Source of the DNA: Stropharia rugosoannulata
Taxonomy: Eukaryota > Basidiomycota > Agaricomycetes > Agaricales > Strophariaceae
NCBI GenBank assembly: GCA_028532985.1
Contig: JANCIK010000001.1
Span: 1,426,001-1,490,000, forward strand
Direction of reading: 5' to 3'
DNA length: 64,000 bases
The translations under genes were made by a program, and so were the position numbers. Shown here piece by piece: positions 33,601 to 46,800 of this stretch; the stretch's first letter is position 1; each line of letters begins with the position of its first letter. The notes beneath the pieces are model-generated. The model saw nothing but the letters and a program-made list of their open reading frames with translations, made no database searches and was not told the DNA's origin.

Positions 33601-36474
33601 ATGCTTGATGAACACTGTCCAGAGCTTTGACAATGGTCGGTATCATATCCATACAGTTCCATATAATAAGGTATTGTTCAAAGGTACCAAGTAAGCTGCC
33701 GATGGAGTCTGCCTCGGTACAATGGTCAAGCATAGCTAAAGTTAGCTGGAGATGATGTCAGTACACTGCAAATAAAACAACAAAGAAAAGATTACATCGA
33801 GAATGGAATGATAGCATTTTGTGGAAGACATGAGTTCAACGGCGATCAGATACGATGTGAATAGAGCGGAAAGATTGGCCTCAGTCCTGTTGAACGAGTA
33901 TAAACGACCATTGCACAGTGACAGGTGATTCAGATAACATACTTCGCGAGTTTCCGCTTGAAAAGCGGCAATAACCATTGCCTAAACATCTTTACTTGTT
34001 GAAATCGAGTAGCATTGATGAATACAGGACATTGTTGCACAATAGATGTTGTCGACAATGTGTCATCAGTGGTTCCTGAAAGCGGTCGCTTCAGAGATTC
34101 TGCTTTACTTCCAACCAGAAGAAAATAATTCGAACCTTCGAAGAGACCCGGCAGGGAAGAGCGGATTTCCTTACGTATTTCCTTCTCAATGATATCTTCT
34201 GGAGTTTCTCTGGCCCTCGCACCATGTAGAATCACTTTGCGTTGATGTATAAGCGACGTCGTTGCGTTGTGCAGAGGAATCCAACTAAGAAATAATTTAT
34301 GGCGCGATTGTGATGAAGACTATGTCAAGTAATCATCGCTGAGAGTCAAACTTGACAAGAAACAAATAATGTTCGCACCTCTGTATATGACAGACCGGTT
34401 TCTCCTCGGGCAATGAGACGTTGAATATAGCTTGCATAAGAAAAAACCCCGTGCTTGACAAGTTTACCATAAAGTAGGGCGATGTCGCGAATGCTTGCAG
34501 GTTCTCCAGCCACCTCCGAAATGTCCAGCCAATCGAACAACTGATCTTGAACAAATTCATAGGGAGAAGCAATGCCACGTCGACTAGCTCGTTCATAAGC
34601 TTTGTCCTTCCACATGCGAAGAAGTGTGACTGCGGCAAAAGGGCGATGGTCACCGTATTGCAGGTGAGTAACACTCCATGTAAGGAGCATATCTAGCTTC
34701 TCTTTAAATGTGTCGACATTGATATGTTGCGGGAAATAGGATACTGAGGACATGTCGGTATTCCCCGATATGGAATTAAGCAGCTACCGCGATGATATTA
34801 GACAGATTGCCAGTTAAACCGAGTAATCTAATTACCTTCACGTCTGCAACGGCTGCACCCAGTCCAGCAGACACTTGAGTTATAGGTCCCCGAAATAGCA
34901 TCACTTCATTCCGTTCTTTGACTGAAAGGAAATTCTCCGACAGGGTATGTTGAAGATCTTGTCCTTGTTGATCCATACAATGATCAACAGGAAATTGGAC
35001 ATCACTGGAAGTCAGGACTCGAGCTAAAAGATCTGAATATATGCTCCACATCTTTGGACTGACAAATGCATCAGAAATTGATAAACAGATGCGCTGTAAA
35101 CGAGTGAGATACAACCCTACGTTGTAATTTGAAGACCTTACCCGTATTAATACTTTCAATAGCTCCTCGGTGTCCTTCAAAAATTCATGGGCAACCGTCG
35201 TACAAATCTAGGATCGGATAAGGAAAGCAGCCTTCTCGTCATAAACGAGCAAATACCTCTGATAGTTTTGTAAGACAAGCTTCTGCAAGAGGTCTAGCCA
35301 AAGCCCGGCTGGTAAGTATGTCATTGAGATACTCCTCCGTCAAACGTGTTATAAATCCCGCTTGAGCAAGATTGCAACTAATCAGCTGCTGGACGAGCCA
35401 CGTCAAAAATGTCTTATGATCTACAAGGTCCTCTGCATAAAATGTTCGAAGAAGTCTAAGGCTGGCGAATTGTCATTCGAATACGCAAGTAGCAAAAAAT
35501 GGCAACTCACCAGTATGTAAAGCGGGACATCCATCTTTCACGAGAGTCAGCATCGGCTAGGACGCCCTTGAATGTCTGCTTAATAGTCAGCCCAGGTCGT
35601 GGTGCACTGGGAAGTGCTATTTCTGACAATTGCTTCTTCATGTAGCCGGTAACCACATTTGCCCAATCAATGCTGTATTGCGTAGGAACATATGAAGGTT
35701 TATTTCGAAGACCCGCCTTAAAAAAACATGTTTAGCCTGAAAAATGGGAATTAACAAATAACAAATACCGTTTCATTAGCCCCAAATACTCGTAGAAACC
35801 AGACAGCCCGTGGTATCGCCACGTTGTTTGAATGTAGTAAATCAAGCAAGTCATGGCCTTTGGCTCCGTGGGGAACACTTCTACCAAGCTTATGCAGAGG
35901 AACGTCAGGATTTGCTAAATCCGCAAACCACGCTTGACGTTTCGCGTCGTTGAGGGTCACTCTCGTTGGTATTTTGAAAGTCGATGGGCTATGGATAATC
36001 TTAGTAAAATGGCAGAGTTAACTTGACGCGCCGACTAACGTTATAGTAGGGATACGTTCAGCTTTGTAAGTGAAAACTTGATTCATCAATTGTTCTAATT
36101 TACTCAGAGACTCGGGCATGTTAAGACTTTCATTCATTAGGCCTTGAACGCTGAATGTTTCCACCTGATAAACAATTACAGTCAAACAAAAGCCTGTGAT
36201 GAGCATAGTATGTGCGTACAGATACGGCCTGCCCAAGGATGTATCCGTTCTTCACATTTGATTCAGATAGTACGTCTTCGTCTTGTCCGGGTCGAGGTGG
36301 GTGAAACCCAGCGTAACCTAATGCGCGAGACTGTCAGGTGTTTAAGCAGATAATTTATAAATCACACGTACCAAGGTCTGCAGACCCATGTACCTTGGGT
36401 AGCCATACTGGAGGGTGCAATTCGTACTCAGGGAGGTCGGATGTCTGCTGGTCATCCTTCTTCTCGCCGCGCAT
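30690..36474 (-). CDS. MED12: Mediator complex subunit 12 (Srb8)
   Basis: Part of the CDK8 kinase module of Mediator, where it activates the kinase and gates Pol II contact. The minus-strand gene has many exons. It starts at 36474 (MRGEKKDDQQTSDLPEYELH), and first exons can be set at 36474-36372, 36317-36226, 36164-36040, 35988-35769 and 35716-35511. The Med12 domain is clear: PPVWLPKVHG, GYAGFHPPRPGQDED, then TRVTLNDAKRQAWFADLANP, VPLHKLGRSVPHGAKG and IPRAVWFLRVFGANE. The rest is long and helical, as expected for the LCEWAV/HEAT part, and ends in a Ser/Gln-rich, basic tail (GRGRSRKK) with stop at 30690. About 1,500 residues, normal for fungi. It is divergent from DAD2. Confidence 0.88.
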
Positions 36475-36861
36475 CTCAGCTTGCGAACGTCTTCGCAATT
36501 CTGTTCATGCACCTCTTGGTAAGGAGTAATGCAACTTCTTTCACTTGTAGCAAGATGTGTCAGAGACAGGGCTCTAGTGACGACTTGGGATAAATTGGGC
36601 GGCCTAATGAGAAAAGGCTCATCCAGACTGGGCAGATTGAGGGCGCAGTGACACTGACAGTAGTAGTCGGTCCGCCAACCCGATTTAGCCGATTAGTGAT
36701 TTAGCACGGAAGGCGCAAGCGGAAGCAAACAAGATCTCCGTCCTGCCGCGTCCTCATCGCTTCCTGCATCCCTGCAGAGTCTTGCAGAGTCAAGTCCTTT
36801 GTAACTTACATATACACGTAATTTCCTTACCTGGTCTTTCTAGACGCCGTTCTTGTGACTC
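36475..36861. promoter_or_regulatory. Divergent promoter, MED12 and DAD2
   Basis: 387 bp shared between two divergent starts. It contains two neighbouring TGCAGAGTC-like copies (about 36773 and 36784) and a TATACACGT stretch at 36810; no proof of function. Confidence 0.5.
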
Positions 36862-37355
36862 ATGAGGCACTCTGTGGCTCCTACTCGCGCGTCGCAAGCT
36901 GACTTTGCTTCCAGCTCGAACTCATCTGCAGCCGCTCTTGCCAAACTTACAGAAAAGAAAAAAGAATATGAAGCAGTATCCGCTTTAGAGAGGGCCAGCC
37001 GGCTATACCTACAACGAATTGATGGCATCGGGGAAGAATGTGAAACAATGGCTGATGCTGCAGAAGGTATGTCTTCAACGTACTATGCAGGTAAGAGTTG
37101 CTGCCTAATGGAACTCTCTAGTCCACGGTCAAGTATTGGCACAATGGCCCAAGATGTTCCAAATTCTCGGTCAATTCTGTCAGGCATTTTAAATTATTTG
37201 TTGTAATCTAGCTCATCCCATCACCAGTGGCATCGCGAGAACACTCCGAAGAAACAGATGATCTTCAAAGGCCCCTCAAGACTGTTCCGGAAGGCGAGAG
37301 GCTAGTTAGAATTCCCGTGGATGAGTTGAAAGAAGCCAGCACTGTAAAGCAATAG
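36862..37355 (+). CDS. DAD2: DASH complex subunit Dad2
   Basis: Subunit of the fungal outer-kinetochore DASH/Dam1 ring that couples chromosomes to microtubule ends. Exons 36862-37066, 37122-37178 and 37228-37355 give 129 codons. The family core is KKKEYEAVSALERASRLYLQ, RIDGIGEECETMADAAE, then VHGQVLAQWPKMFQILGQF and LASRE, a short helical pair, followed by a Pro/Glu linker and ERLVRIPVDEL. The second intron (37179-37227) starts gtcagg, an unusual donor, but it is the only join that gives QFLASRE. An intron splitting the helix at GQF|LAS leaves no in-frame alternative. Confidence 0.88.
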
Positions 37356-37451
37356 GTGCATCGTTGATATAAACAAACGGATAATGTATTAATCACATCT
37401 ATAGTATATATAGCACTTGTTCATGTATGTATTGATATGCTTGGCAGATCT

Positions 37452-40400
37452 TCACAAGTCGTGACCACCACTCCAGTCTTCATCAGGAGGATTTCGAGTA
37501 ACCTCGACAATGCCTTTTTCATCCATAACAGCACCAACGCTGCTGGCTCCCACTCCGGCTGCCTTCAAATCATTGACGAGAAGCTCACTCAATCCAAGCG
37601 AGTCGCTGGGCAACCATATCCACGGCTGATTGACATAGGTCGATGGATGGTCGAATGCATGGTCATCATCGTTGTCGTCGTCACTTGATGAGTTCGAGTC
37701 ACTATCTTCTGCTCGCGATGCTGGGTCAATGACGGGCAACGAGGGACTCTGGGCTTGTTCCTTTTAATGGAAATCAATTTCAGTACATGCTTTTCAAAAG
37801 AAAAACTGGCATTACGGTTTGATTTGAAAATATTTTATGTAATTCAAGGTCTTGATCATGGTCAAGTCTTGCACCTTTGTTCTCCGTTGATTCTTTCTCT
37901 TGCACTTCCTCTTCTCCATTTACATCTGGTTTATTTGTGCGTTTTAAGCGCCTTCTCACTCTGCGTAAGCCTACGAAAACTCGTCAGACCTCATTGAGGT
38001 GCCGGTATCGCAACTTACAGTCTCGACTAAATAAATCAATTTCACCATCCTCGAAGGTTGTAGGGCCATCTTTCTGTTTGCTTTTATCAAATTTCTTTGC
38101 CATCTTCTTAGTGGCCAGCGACATGGGCAAATATTTCTCTAATGCTGGTATTGACGTTAGTACACACCAATATACGCGATAGGCGAAAACAACTTTACGA
38201 TGAAAGGCGTTGTAGAGTAGAATTTGTGCACAGGCCGTGAAGGCAATCAACGCAACCATGAAGCAGGCTTCAACAAGAGCAGAAGCGTGTGACGAGGATA
38301 CTTTCAAGAAGAAAAGACAAGCCAAACAAATTTGCTCGATGTATAAACCCACGACTGTAATAGAATGAATGTTAGGGCTGGTCTAGATGAAAGACTTGAA
38401 TACTTACAGAGATTATTCATCGCCATAGGAAAGTACATCCCACCCGTCTCCTGATCGTCTGGTTGATCAAAAACCTGTATAAATACTGACAAAGGTATAT
38501 GCGTTAGTACCCTCCGTCATCTTTGGTACGAGCATGAACTAACGTAATTTCCATGCAAGATAAAACATTATGAAGCCTTTCATATCCGTCAGTGATATTC
38601 CCAAGAGATTGTTAATGAACATACTAGCCAACGCGAGCAAGTTAATTAAGGGGCATAATACGCTATATGCAAATGCAATTGTTGCAAGAAGTGAAAGCCG
38701 AGGCAAAGTGACCCCAAAATCAGCCTATATGAAGAAATCACTAAGTAATCCAAGGAACAGTCTAGGGTAGTCTTACAGAAGGCATCTTGAAGGTCACCTA
38801 TGTAGTCAAATAGTCTCAGTTGTTTCACCGGGTATGAGAAAAGAAAAACCGCACATCATAAGCCTGACGAGGTGTACGGCCTAGGAACCATTTCCGCAAG
38901 TAATGCATTACCAAGGGAATAAGCTGAAGGAGAGCAGTCCCCGAGCCAGCCAGGCCCTGGGTCACTTGTGGGCGTCTGGTCATTGATTTGACGAGTAGGA
39001 ACATAGACAAATTCACGTACCCATATAGGTCAAGAAAAATATGGCTGCACCAGGAAGTTGACTAGACAAGTTCTGAACAGTCCCAGCCGGATTTTTAATT
39101 ATCTTCATATCGGGATAAAATTACTGTGTTCAATATCTTGCATATTTCCGGCCTCACCTCTTCAATCACTGTAGACTGTTGATTAGAAGTGCTAAATGTG
39201 TGTTATTTGGATAGACATGTTACCGTTTGTTATTCCAGAGCTTAAAGTTACAATGAGGAATCCGTGACTGAAGAAGCATGGCATGAGGACAAGATAATTA
39301 GAGTAATTCGGCACTTACATTAACAAAAAAATGTAGTAGCGTCTGTATACGCTGACCGAGATCATTGACCATCGCGGAATACATTCGTACCATGCCAATG
39401 CTGTCAGTAGTTTGGATAAGATATATACATCGTGATATATTATAATCAAACCTTTGAGAGCGAATGGTAACAGGGCAAATAGTATTGCCAATAGCAGGGG
39501 TGGAAGTACGCCTTCCAGTAGTCCTCTTGCGACTGGAGGAGCTAGAATAGACTAGTTTGTAAGCATCCCTTGTAACATATAGGCTGGAAGAGGTCATATA
39601 CCTTTGCAAACCCACTGCAGCCAGCTTTGACAAATATACTTTTCAGAATTTAACACAATTGCCGTGTACATAGCACTCACTGAAGTTTCTCGCAAAGGTC
39701 TGAAAGGTTACTAAGGGCACCAGCAAAGCTGACGGGAAATGCCCATAAAATGATCAGTCCGATGGTTGCAATCCATGAGATGGCATATCGCGATTTCATC
39801 TCCAAAGCACCGTCATCCAAATTTCTCCAAATAATATCTTTGGGATTGACTTCCATCAGTTTGTTGTACATCCACATGGGCTGTGAAATAACCATATCAG
39901 CCTCGTTGCCAATTGTTAGTAAGACTAAGGAAGCAAACTTCATGGTAGCTTAAGCACTGAGAAAGAACGTGCGCTCCCAACTGAATATTGCATCGGATAA
40001 AGGCACTGCCTAGGAATTTGCCGTCTTTATTGATACTCTCTCGAAGGGCCTTGATTTCGGTGTTGAGAGAGGATATTTGATCCTATAAGAATGAAATTGA
40101 GGAGTGAAGACTTAATATCCCGCAAAATAATCTCTCACCTTACACCACTCGATAGTATCTACTTTAGGTCCCATTACGCCGCACAGGCCTGGCCGATGTC
40201 GAGGTCTGAGTTTTTTGGGAACTAACTCGTTGAGAAACTTGTGATCGGCAATTGGCGGCTCAAGCTCTGCGACTGTTCGCAGTTGCTCCGTATCCTGGAG
40301 TCTCTTGCTATGCAATATTCTATGGCGTTTCTGCTTCGCCCTCCATGCTAGTGTTGCGCTTTTTAAAAGAGCGGATTCGGCTGTTTCTAGCATTTGACAG

Positions 40401-41400
40401 TACTCTTGTCGTTTGTCAAATAACTTATTAAGGTTGCCGGTGTCACGATACAGCCAAACTTTGTCGACCCCTCCGGGAATAAAACTTGCAAATGTACGCA
40501 AGTCGCGTTCGGTAGCAAGTTCTTCTGGGACAGGTGTGATAAGGACCGTCCGAGCCTGTGCAAGGCGTGAATGTGACTTGCTGATGAGAAACTGATGTCG
40601 CATATGCAAGAAATGTAGCATTTCCTTGCGGATCATATATACTACAAAGCCTTTGATGCATCGTTAATCAGTGTTTTAAACATAGGACAGAGGATCAAAA
40701 TACCCGTTAGGATGTATACGGTTATAACATGAGCAGCGAATCTGTTCTGGTTAGAAACGCTTGTTATACTGTGAAAAATGAACAGAAGTTCAGCAGCAGA
40801 AAATAAAGCACCACATACTTTGTCCATGAAATTCGTTCAATACCTAGCTTCGCGGAAGGGACATGTACACTGTTGGCAGGAATGATAATCGCGAAGGTGA
40901 CGATTGTAAAAACAGAAAATATGACGATTAAAAGTCGTATAAATCGTAAGAACATATACCTATGGTATGAGGTGTGAGGTGAGTACCATGCGCGAGCTTG
41001 GCTTTACGAGAAGACTTACGCGTCGAGCCCATTCTTATGTAGCTGGAAGCAAACTATCAGCAGCGTCATTAACGAAAAATGCTAATGGGTTATTACGATA
41101 TCGTGTGCAGGAGATGCCGTCAACGCTGGGATCCATCTCCAAATACCATGGGGAAAATGTGCCGATCGTTTCCTTGACGTCGCCCCACATTTAATTCAGC
41201 ATCATGGCCCACAATATGAACCTTACTTACTGTGGAGGTGGAAGTACCGTCCTCGGACTGTAAATCCTCCATAATCTCTGCTTTAGGATGATAAACGTGA
41301 CTATTTCAATGAGAAGTAAGCCTCCATTGACAGCTAATGCGGAGAGAAATGCGCCAGTGGTGCTATTCTTCTCAATGGCGTCCGGGTTAATTGCTGACAT
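37452..41400 (-). CDS. CSC1/OSCA-type osmosensitive cation channel (DUF221)
   Basis: Eleven-helix membrane protein of the OSCA/TMEM63 family (fungal Csc1/Rsn1/Phm7), forming hyperosmotic or mechanically gated cation channels at the plasma membrane. It starts at 41400 (MSAINPDAIEKNSTTGAFLS), first helix GGLLLIEIVTFIILKPKA. The late-exocytosis-type N-domain includes DAYLFLRFIRLLIVIFSVFT. The cytosolic domain begins RTVLITPVPEEL, then FIPGGVDKVWLYRD, and ends GSAFIRCNIQLGAHVLSQ. The channel core includes DIIWRNLDDGALEMKSRYAI, then later helices, in many exons. The C-terminal tail is acidic (SDSNSSSDDDNDDD) and ends WSGGHDL. No truncation seen; the full exon list was not resolved. Confidence 0.85.
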
Positions 41401-41658
41401 AAAGTAATACTCTGAGCCTATACAGTGGCGAGCCAGACACCAGTAGCAACTTGATTGTGCTGCCGGTTGGGAGCAAGGATGATGGAGGATCGTCAGAAAG
41501 CGCTACAAGCCAGTGCCGCTGTTCCTGACGCCCCATCAAAAAGGGGCTATGAAATACATATTATCCAGCTCAGCCGATTTACACATAAGGCCAGAAACTT
41601 CAGTCAAGTTGGAACCTCGGACTCTATATAAGTAGGTCAATTAGCTTGCAATTAACAA

Positions 41659-41880
41659 CACTGCTGGCGCCGACCTGTGTTTGGTGACCAAAAAGATGCT
41701 TCCAGATATGTCATGTTTTTGGTGGCATCGTTTTGGCGGGCATAAATGCATCGGCCTTGCCATTTAAGGGAACCCCGACGACTTTTGTAACCTTTTTGTG
41801 AGCCATACATGTCGATTTGAAAACATGACATATTTGCCGGCACATTTTTAGCCATGAAACATGGGTAGGCGCCAGCAGTG
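41659..41880. mobile_element. 222-bp CACTA-like MITE (foldback element)
   Basis: Ends CACTGCTGGCGCC...GGCGCCAGCAGTG are a perfect 13-bp inverted pair, and similarity of the two arms continues inward for about 64 bp at roughly three-quarters identity (ATATGTCATGTTTT recurs in both arms). Candidate 3-bp target duplications CAA lie at 41656-41658 and 41881-41883. CACTG ends with a 3-bp duplication are the hallmark of CACTA (EnSpm) elements. It has no transposase and sits in the 711-bp spacer (41401-42110) between the CSC1-type promoter and the 3' end of the next gene; the rest of that spacer shows no other feature. Confidence 0.75.
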
Positions 41881-42110
41881 CAAGCTAGAGAAAGGCTTAG
41901 AAATGTCGCTTACTAGGGCCTTTAGATACTTACTTGCTATTGACATATTACTTCTGAATATCATGTGTTGTACAAAATCAAAAGCGAACACTAATTGTTA
42001 CAATAAACCACTCCGGTTGAAAAACATCAAAAATTTGCTACAGAGTACAGGATAGCTAGAAAGCATAATGTGGATCAAATCTGGGACATACATAAATGTT
42101 ATTAGTTGCA

Positions 42111-43648
42111 TCAGTAGCGAGCCGAGTGGTGAGAGCGAGTATCGTCGTAATCGACGTCAGAGCTTTGGGATCGTTTATGTTTGTGCTTATGCTTCCTTCC
42201 CTTGTGAATGACGATTGTCTGCCCGGCTGTGCTTGGAACAGCGACGGGCACGCTCATGGCACTGCCCATGTATGGCGTCGCTTGAGCATAAGGACTAACC
42301 TGCTGAGGATACAAAGAATTGAAAGAGTTGCTCCTGGTACGGGTATATATTCCTCCTCCCATACTAGACCCAGCATACGAACCTGCCATTCCTGGCATCA
42401 TGCCTGCAGAGTACGAGGGACTCATCCCCATCCCCATTGTTGATCCATACGCCGAACCTGCAGACATCGGGACTCCGTATGCACCCGGCATGGGTACTTG
42501 ATTTGTACCATAGCCACTGTAGGACGATGCGTACGCAGTATGGGGCATTGCGCCTAATGACGACGAGTAGGAAGGCGAGTATGTGGGCGAGTAGCCTTCA
42601 TACGCAGATGGCATCAGCATGCCTCCAGATTGGGAGTAGGACCTGTGGCGCGACAACGACCTTGCGTGTCGAGAATAAGAGCGCGAACGTCCACTGAATG
42701 GATAGAGTAGCTCATCATCATGAGCGTATGGGTCATCTAGAGCCCCTGTCCGGTATCGAGAACGAGATCGGTAATCATCTTCACGAGTCTGTGGATTTGA
42801 TTAGATGTCAGGTGTCAACTATCCCTGTACTTGGAAGATGTACAGACCTGGTAGAAAATATAGTTGGCCGTGTGAGCGGCCGCCTCGGTAGCGCCCACTC
42901 GCGCATAGTGGTCCATCGGACGCCCCGCATACTGCAATAACCGAGTGGCTGGCAATTATGACTTAGTAAGAATGAAATGGCGCAGAAAACTTGAAGCTAT
43001 TACCTTCAGCAACTGCAAGTCCTGTTAAAGCTTCTCTTTGCCTTTCAGTGTCGCCACTCAAGGGCTCGTACAGGTGCTTGTTGTAAATCCACGATCTGTA
43101 CGCCTCGTAAGCAGCAGCATGTCCTAGCTCAGTTGGGGATAAGAAGGATATTTCGTTCTGTTATACACGTTCATGTGAATATGCATTACAATATTAGAGC
43201 GTCAAGAAGCTCACCGGAGTACCATAGGCACGTCGGTGCCAGTGCCGTGCCTCGTGAAGCCCGACGCCCATATCCCCCGTCGGAGCTCCTCCGTACTCTC
43301 GAACACGATTCCACGCATGGTCAAAGAGGTATCTGCAATGAAAGCACTGCAATTAGTACGGTGACCACCGGATCATGGTAAGGACTAACGGATCGGCAGT
43401 CGCTGCATGCGCGCGGTAGAACTCAGGCCCTCCCCCTGTGATATACGTATATTAACATACTGAAGCGAGCTAATCGAGGACGATCACTACTCACAGGAAG
43501 GCTGTGGCTGGAAGGTTATTGGGGGCGGTGGCCCGAACTGATACTAGTAGAGCGACGTCATGAGCACGTTAATGAGGTAGATGATGTGCGAAGGTACCTG
43601 GCTAGTGCCCCAGCCCGGGGACGTTTGTTGGTAGTAGGAGTATGCCAT
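42111..43648 (-). CDS. Conserved fungal protein with a Tyr/Gly/Ser/Met-rich tail
   Basis: Starts at 43648 (MAYSYYQQTSPGWGTSQ) and ends at 42111. Exons spell YQFGPPPPITFQPQP, then DPYLFDHAWNRVREYGG, ELGHAAAYEAYRSWIYNKHL, REALTGLAVAEATRLLQYAG, and AAAHTANYIFYQTREDDYRS. The middle part has the alternating E/H-A-A-A-YEAY...GLA pattern seen in CipC-like/DUF3759 proteins, but I would not insist on that. The last 180 residues are low complexity (SYSSSLGAMPHTAYASSYSG, repeated GMGMSPSYSAGMMPGM) and end with KGRKHKHKHKRSQSSDVDYD, a basic patch that could be a nuclear signal. Function unknown. Confidence 0.7.
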
Positions 43649-43834
43649 GGTGGGCAAGAGGAAGGACACGGACATTTAAAGGCCACCACAGCCCTGGAAT
43701 GTATAGCATCGTGTATGAATAGAATGACATCAATCGAATCTTTTTGGAGATAACTTGATATTCCACTGTGGCGGTGTCACTAATACCTTTCATTCCGTGA
43801 ACGTTGGGTAATCAGCTTGAACAGGCGTGCTTTC
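43649..43834. promoter_or_regulatory. Compact divergent promoter
   Basis: Only 186 bp separate the divergent ATGs of the low-complexity protein gene and COG5, so both promoters must overlap. No TATA-like element in a convincing place. Confidence 0.55.
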
Positions 43835-46800
43835 ATGGCTGGCGAGTCCATTTCTTGTGATTTCGAACGATTTGCGACCCTATCTAACAAAAACGCAGAT
43901 TATTCGGTTTTTGCCAGTCCAGGATTCGATCCAAACGAATATGCCAATGCAATACTAAGCGCAACCGATACCGGCGCATATTCCTCGTCAGAAGCCAAAC
44001 CCACTAATCGAGCGTTGCCACAGACGAAAGGACTTGGCCAAGACTCAATAGCGAAAGAGGACATATCGGTGGCCATATCGAAGCTTACTTTCGGAATAGA
44101 GGACGTGTCGAAACAGATTAGGAACCTCGTACGTGTCGCTGTATGTGGAAGGCACGGAGACTGAAGTGCTTTATTTATGGAGGTTACAGCTCATCACGAG
44201 GATCTCTTGACCCAAGCCTCGAATGCGAACGCTTTGTCTGGGGCCCTGGTATCCGTACGCGCCGGATTAGGCGAATTAGATGCGTCCGTAGACAAGTAGG
44301 CATTCTTCGTCCTTCAAATGTGCATTTCTCATGATTGAGAAGGCTACGCGTCAAAGTCCATGTTCCATACGAGAATTTACAGACGCTGGTTTTCAGGCTC
44401 CAGCGCTTTCATCAAGCGTCTGATATTCTGCGGCGGACGTCCCGCTTCGTTATTCTTGCGCGGCGCCTACAAGTGCAGATGAATGAGATCAAGGGCGTCA
44501 AGATGCCCGAAAAGTTTCCGCAGGAGGAGTTGGCGACTGCGACATCTATTCATGGGAAAGACATCGAGAACGAGAAAGAACGAGCCATTGCTAAGGCGGC
44601 TTTGAGCATCGCTGAACTAGGTTCGGCCGCTGAAGTCACCCTGCAAGGATATATTCTGACTAAATATTTAGGAAGCCTCCTCAATGCTTCAGAAAATCAG
44701 GAAACTGATATTCTACCCCCGTGTGGAGCTGTACCATCTCTTCATTCTGTCAAGGTAGTGGCAGCCTTCGAAAGCTTCATAGATGAAGCAAGGGGGGTGG
44801 TCACGACTGAGATGGAGAATATGGTTTTGACTGGTCTAGCCTCCCTGGTACTTGTGCCCTCATGTTTCCTGTATTTCTTTTCAGATTCTGAATTCCCCCC
44901 TTTAGAACCAAACCCTTCTGGCTTCATCCCTACAAACAGCGTACAATCTTGGGGTGTTACCAACGCTTGTTCAGAGTCTTCTTTTTGACTTGTCACAAGC
45001 CGTAGAAGACAGGATACGTAGTACATTTGATCTAAATAAGATCTCCAAGGACGCCGCTCTCAAAGGTATGTTGATGTCAGTGCTCTTTGTCTCTCATGTT
45101 TTCTTCATGATGACATGAGTGGACAGAACCACCGCCCATGTCTTCACCCGGCACCCCGCAATCATATAAATCTCGAGTACGGACCGAACCTACGAATGTA
45201 ACAGCACCACAGTGGTCTACTGCCCTTTGGTCTAGACTGGAAACTATGTTCCAGGAAATGGCTGACTGTTGTATCAAGGTTGCCATTTTTCTCATCGTGC
45301 TCTAACAGTAAATGCTAATGAATAGACAAGGTATATGCACTTGAGAAGGTACTGAAGATGAAGAAAGATGCTTCGACGCACGTTGTATTCCTAGAAGAGG
45401 CGATGAAGGTGGGCTTCTGTCGTCTCAAGTCCTTGTGCCTAAATAATCTGATCATGATCACATAGGTTCTTGAAAGCATACCCAGCACTACCTTCTGGGT
45501 GTCTCTAAATCGCTCATTGCAAAAGCACTTCCAAGATTTATCCAAAGGTAGGTTTATGCACAACAGTCAGCTGCTAAAGTCAGCTAAAGTTATCTTCAGG
45601 ATCATCCTTCCTCCAACAAACTTTGTCTACAGGATATCCTCGTCTTTTGCGCTTGTTTCAAGACTTTTTTGCCAAGATTGCAGTGCACACAGATACGACG
45701 TATAGTGATAGTCACCAAAGGTACTGACGTCCCTTATGATATCATGCTCTCTCACAAATAAGGCTGTAGCGCAGAGACGATTTTATTGCTACGTTCATTA
45801 TCTGCTATTGAGGCCCAATATTTAGCTAGGTCGGCAAATAAGATTAACGAAGCTGTCGGGCAAGCATTTTCTGGCGGAGCGCGCATGCCACCCGGCGCAA
45901 GCGATGGGGTGAATGTTGCGCGTATCGTGGTCAATGAGCTGGACGCTGCACGCTTTGATCCGCTCCTGGTCAGAGCCGTAGCGAAAAATACCGCATCATG
46001 CCTCGAGACCATTTTGAAGAGGCTCGAAAATCTGGTTGGTTATTTGCCCTTCTGTCTGTAGTGGATTCAACAACTCATTTGATTCATGCACCAGCTGTCG
46101 AGAGAAAGGGCCGCCACTTCATTAGTTGGTGGGTCTGCCACACCACAACAAATGTCAAACGCAGCTTTGGCCAGCTTTCTGTACCAGTGTTGGGCGCGCC
46201 TCGTTTTACTCAATGACGAATATACGCCTAGTGTGTTTGGCGTACTCCAACAAAGTATACAGGTAAGTTCTCAAGTTTTCCGGTCATTATCTTATATTTA
46301 CGATTTAACAGAATATATATCAATTCTTTGAGAGAATTATGGATCCCCTTACCGTAGCTATACGGCGTGAACTGAGTGCTATTATCGCGAAACTTCATCG
46401 CATTGACTTTGCCAGGCCGCTGGATGCCGATGCTGGGATGGGCGGGTCCACGAGTCTATATGTCAAAGAATTGACGGAGAAGTTGACATTTATCAAGGCG
46501 GAGATTATTAGTCGCTACAGTATAGGTGATTATGGACGAACGTGGTATGTTTTAGTGAAAGAGATCACATCTCCCACTTACTGAAATACCTGCAGGATAA
46601 TAGGCATAGTGCGCTATGTTATTCGAACATTCGTTCTGCATGTATCAATTGCATGCCCGCTGGGAGAGAGCGGCAAGCTGCAAATGGCGAGCGACATGAC
46701 AGGTTTGGAATTTGCACTGAACGCATTCATGGCGGACAGTACACAGAACAAGCGTGGAGGCAATCTGGAGTCAATAGGCGACGAATATCGTGCGCTGCGT

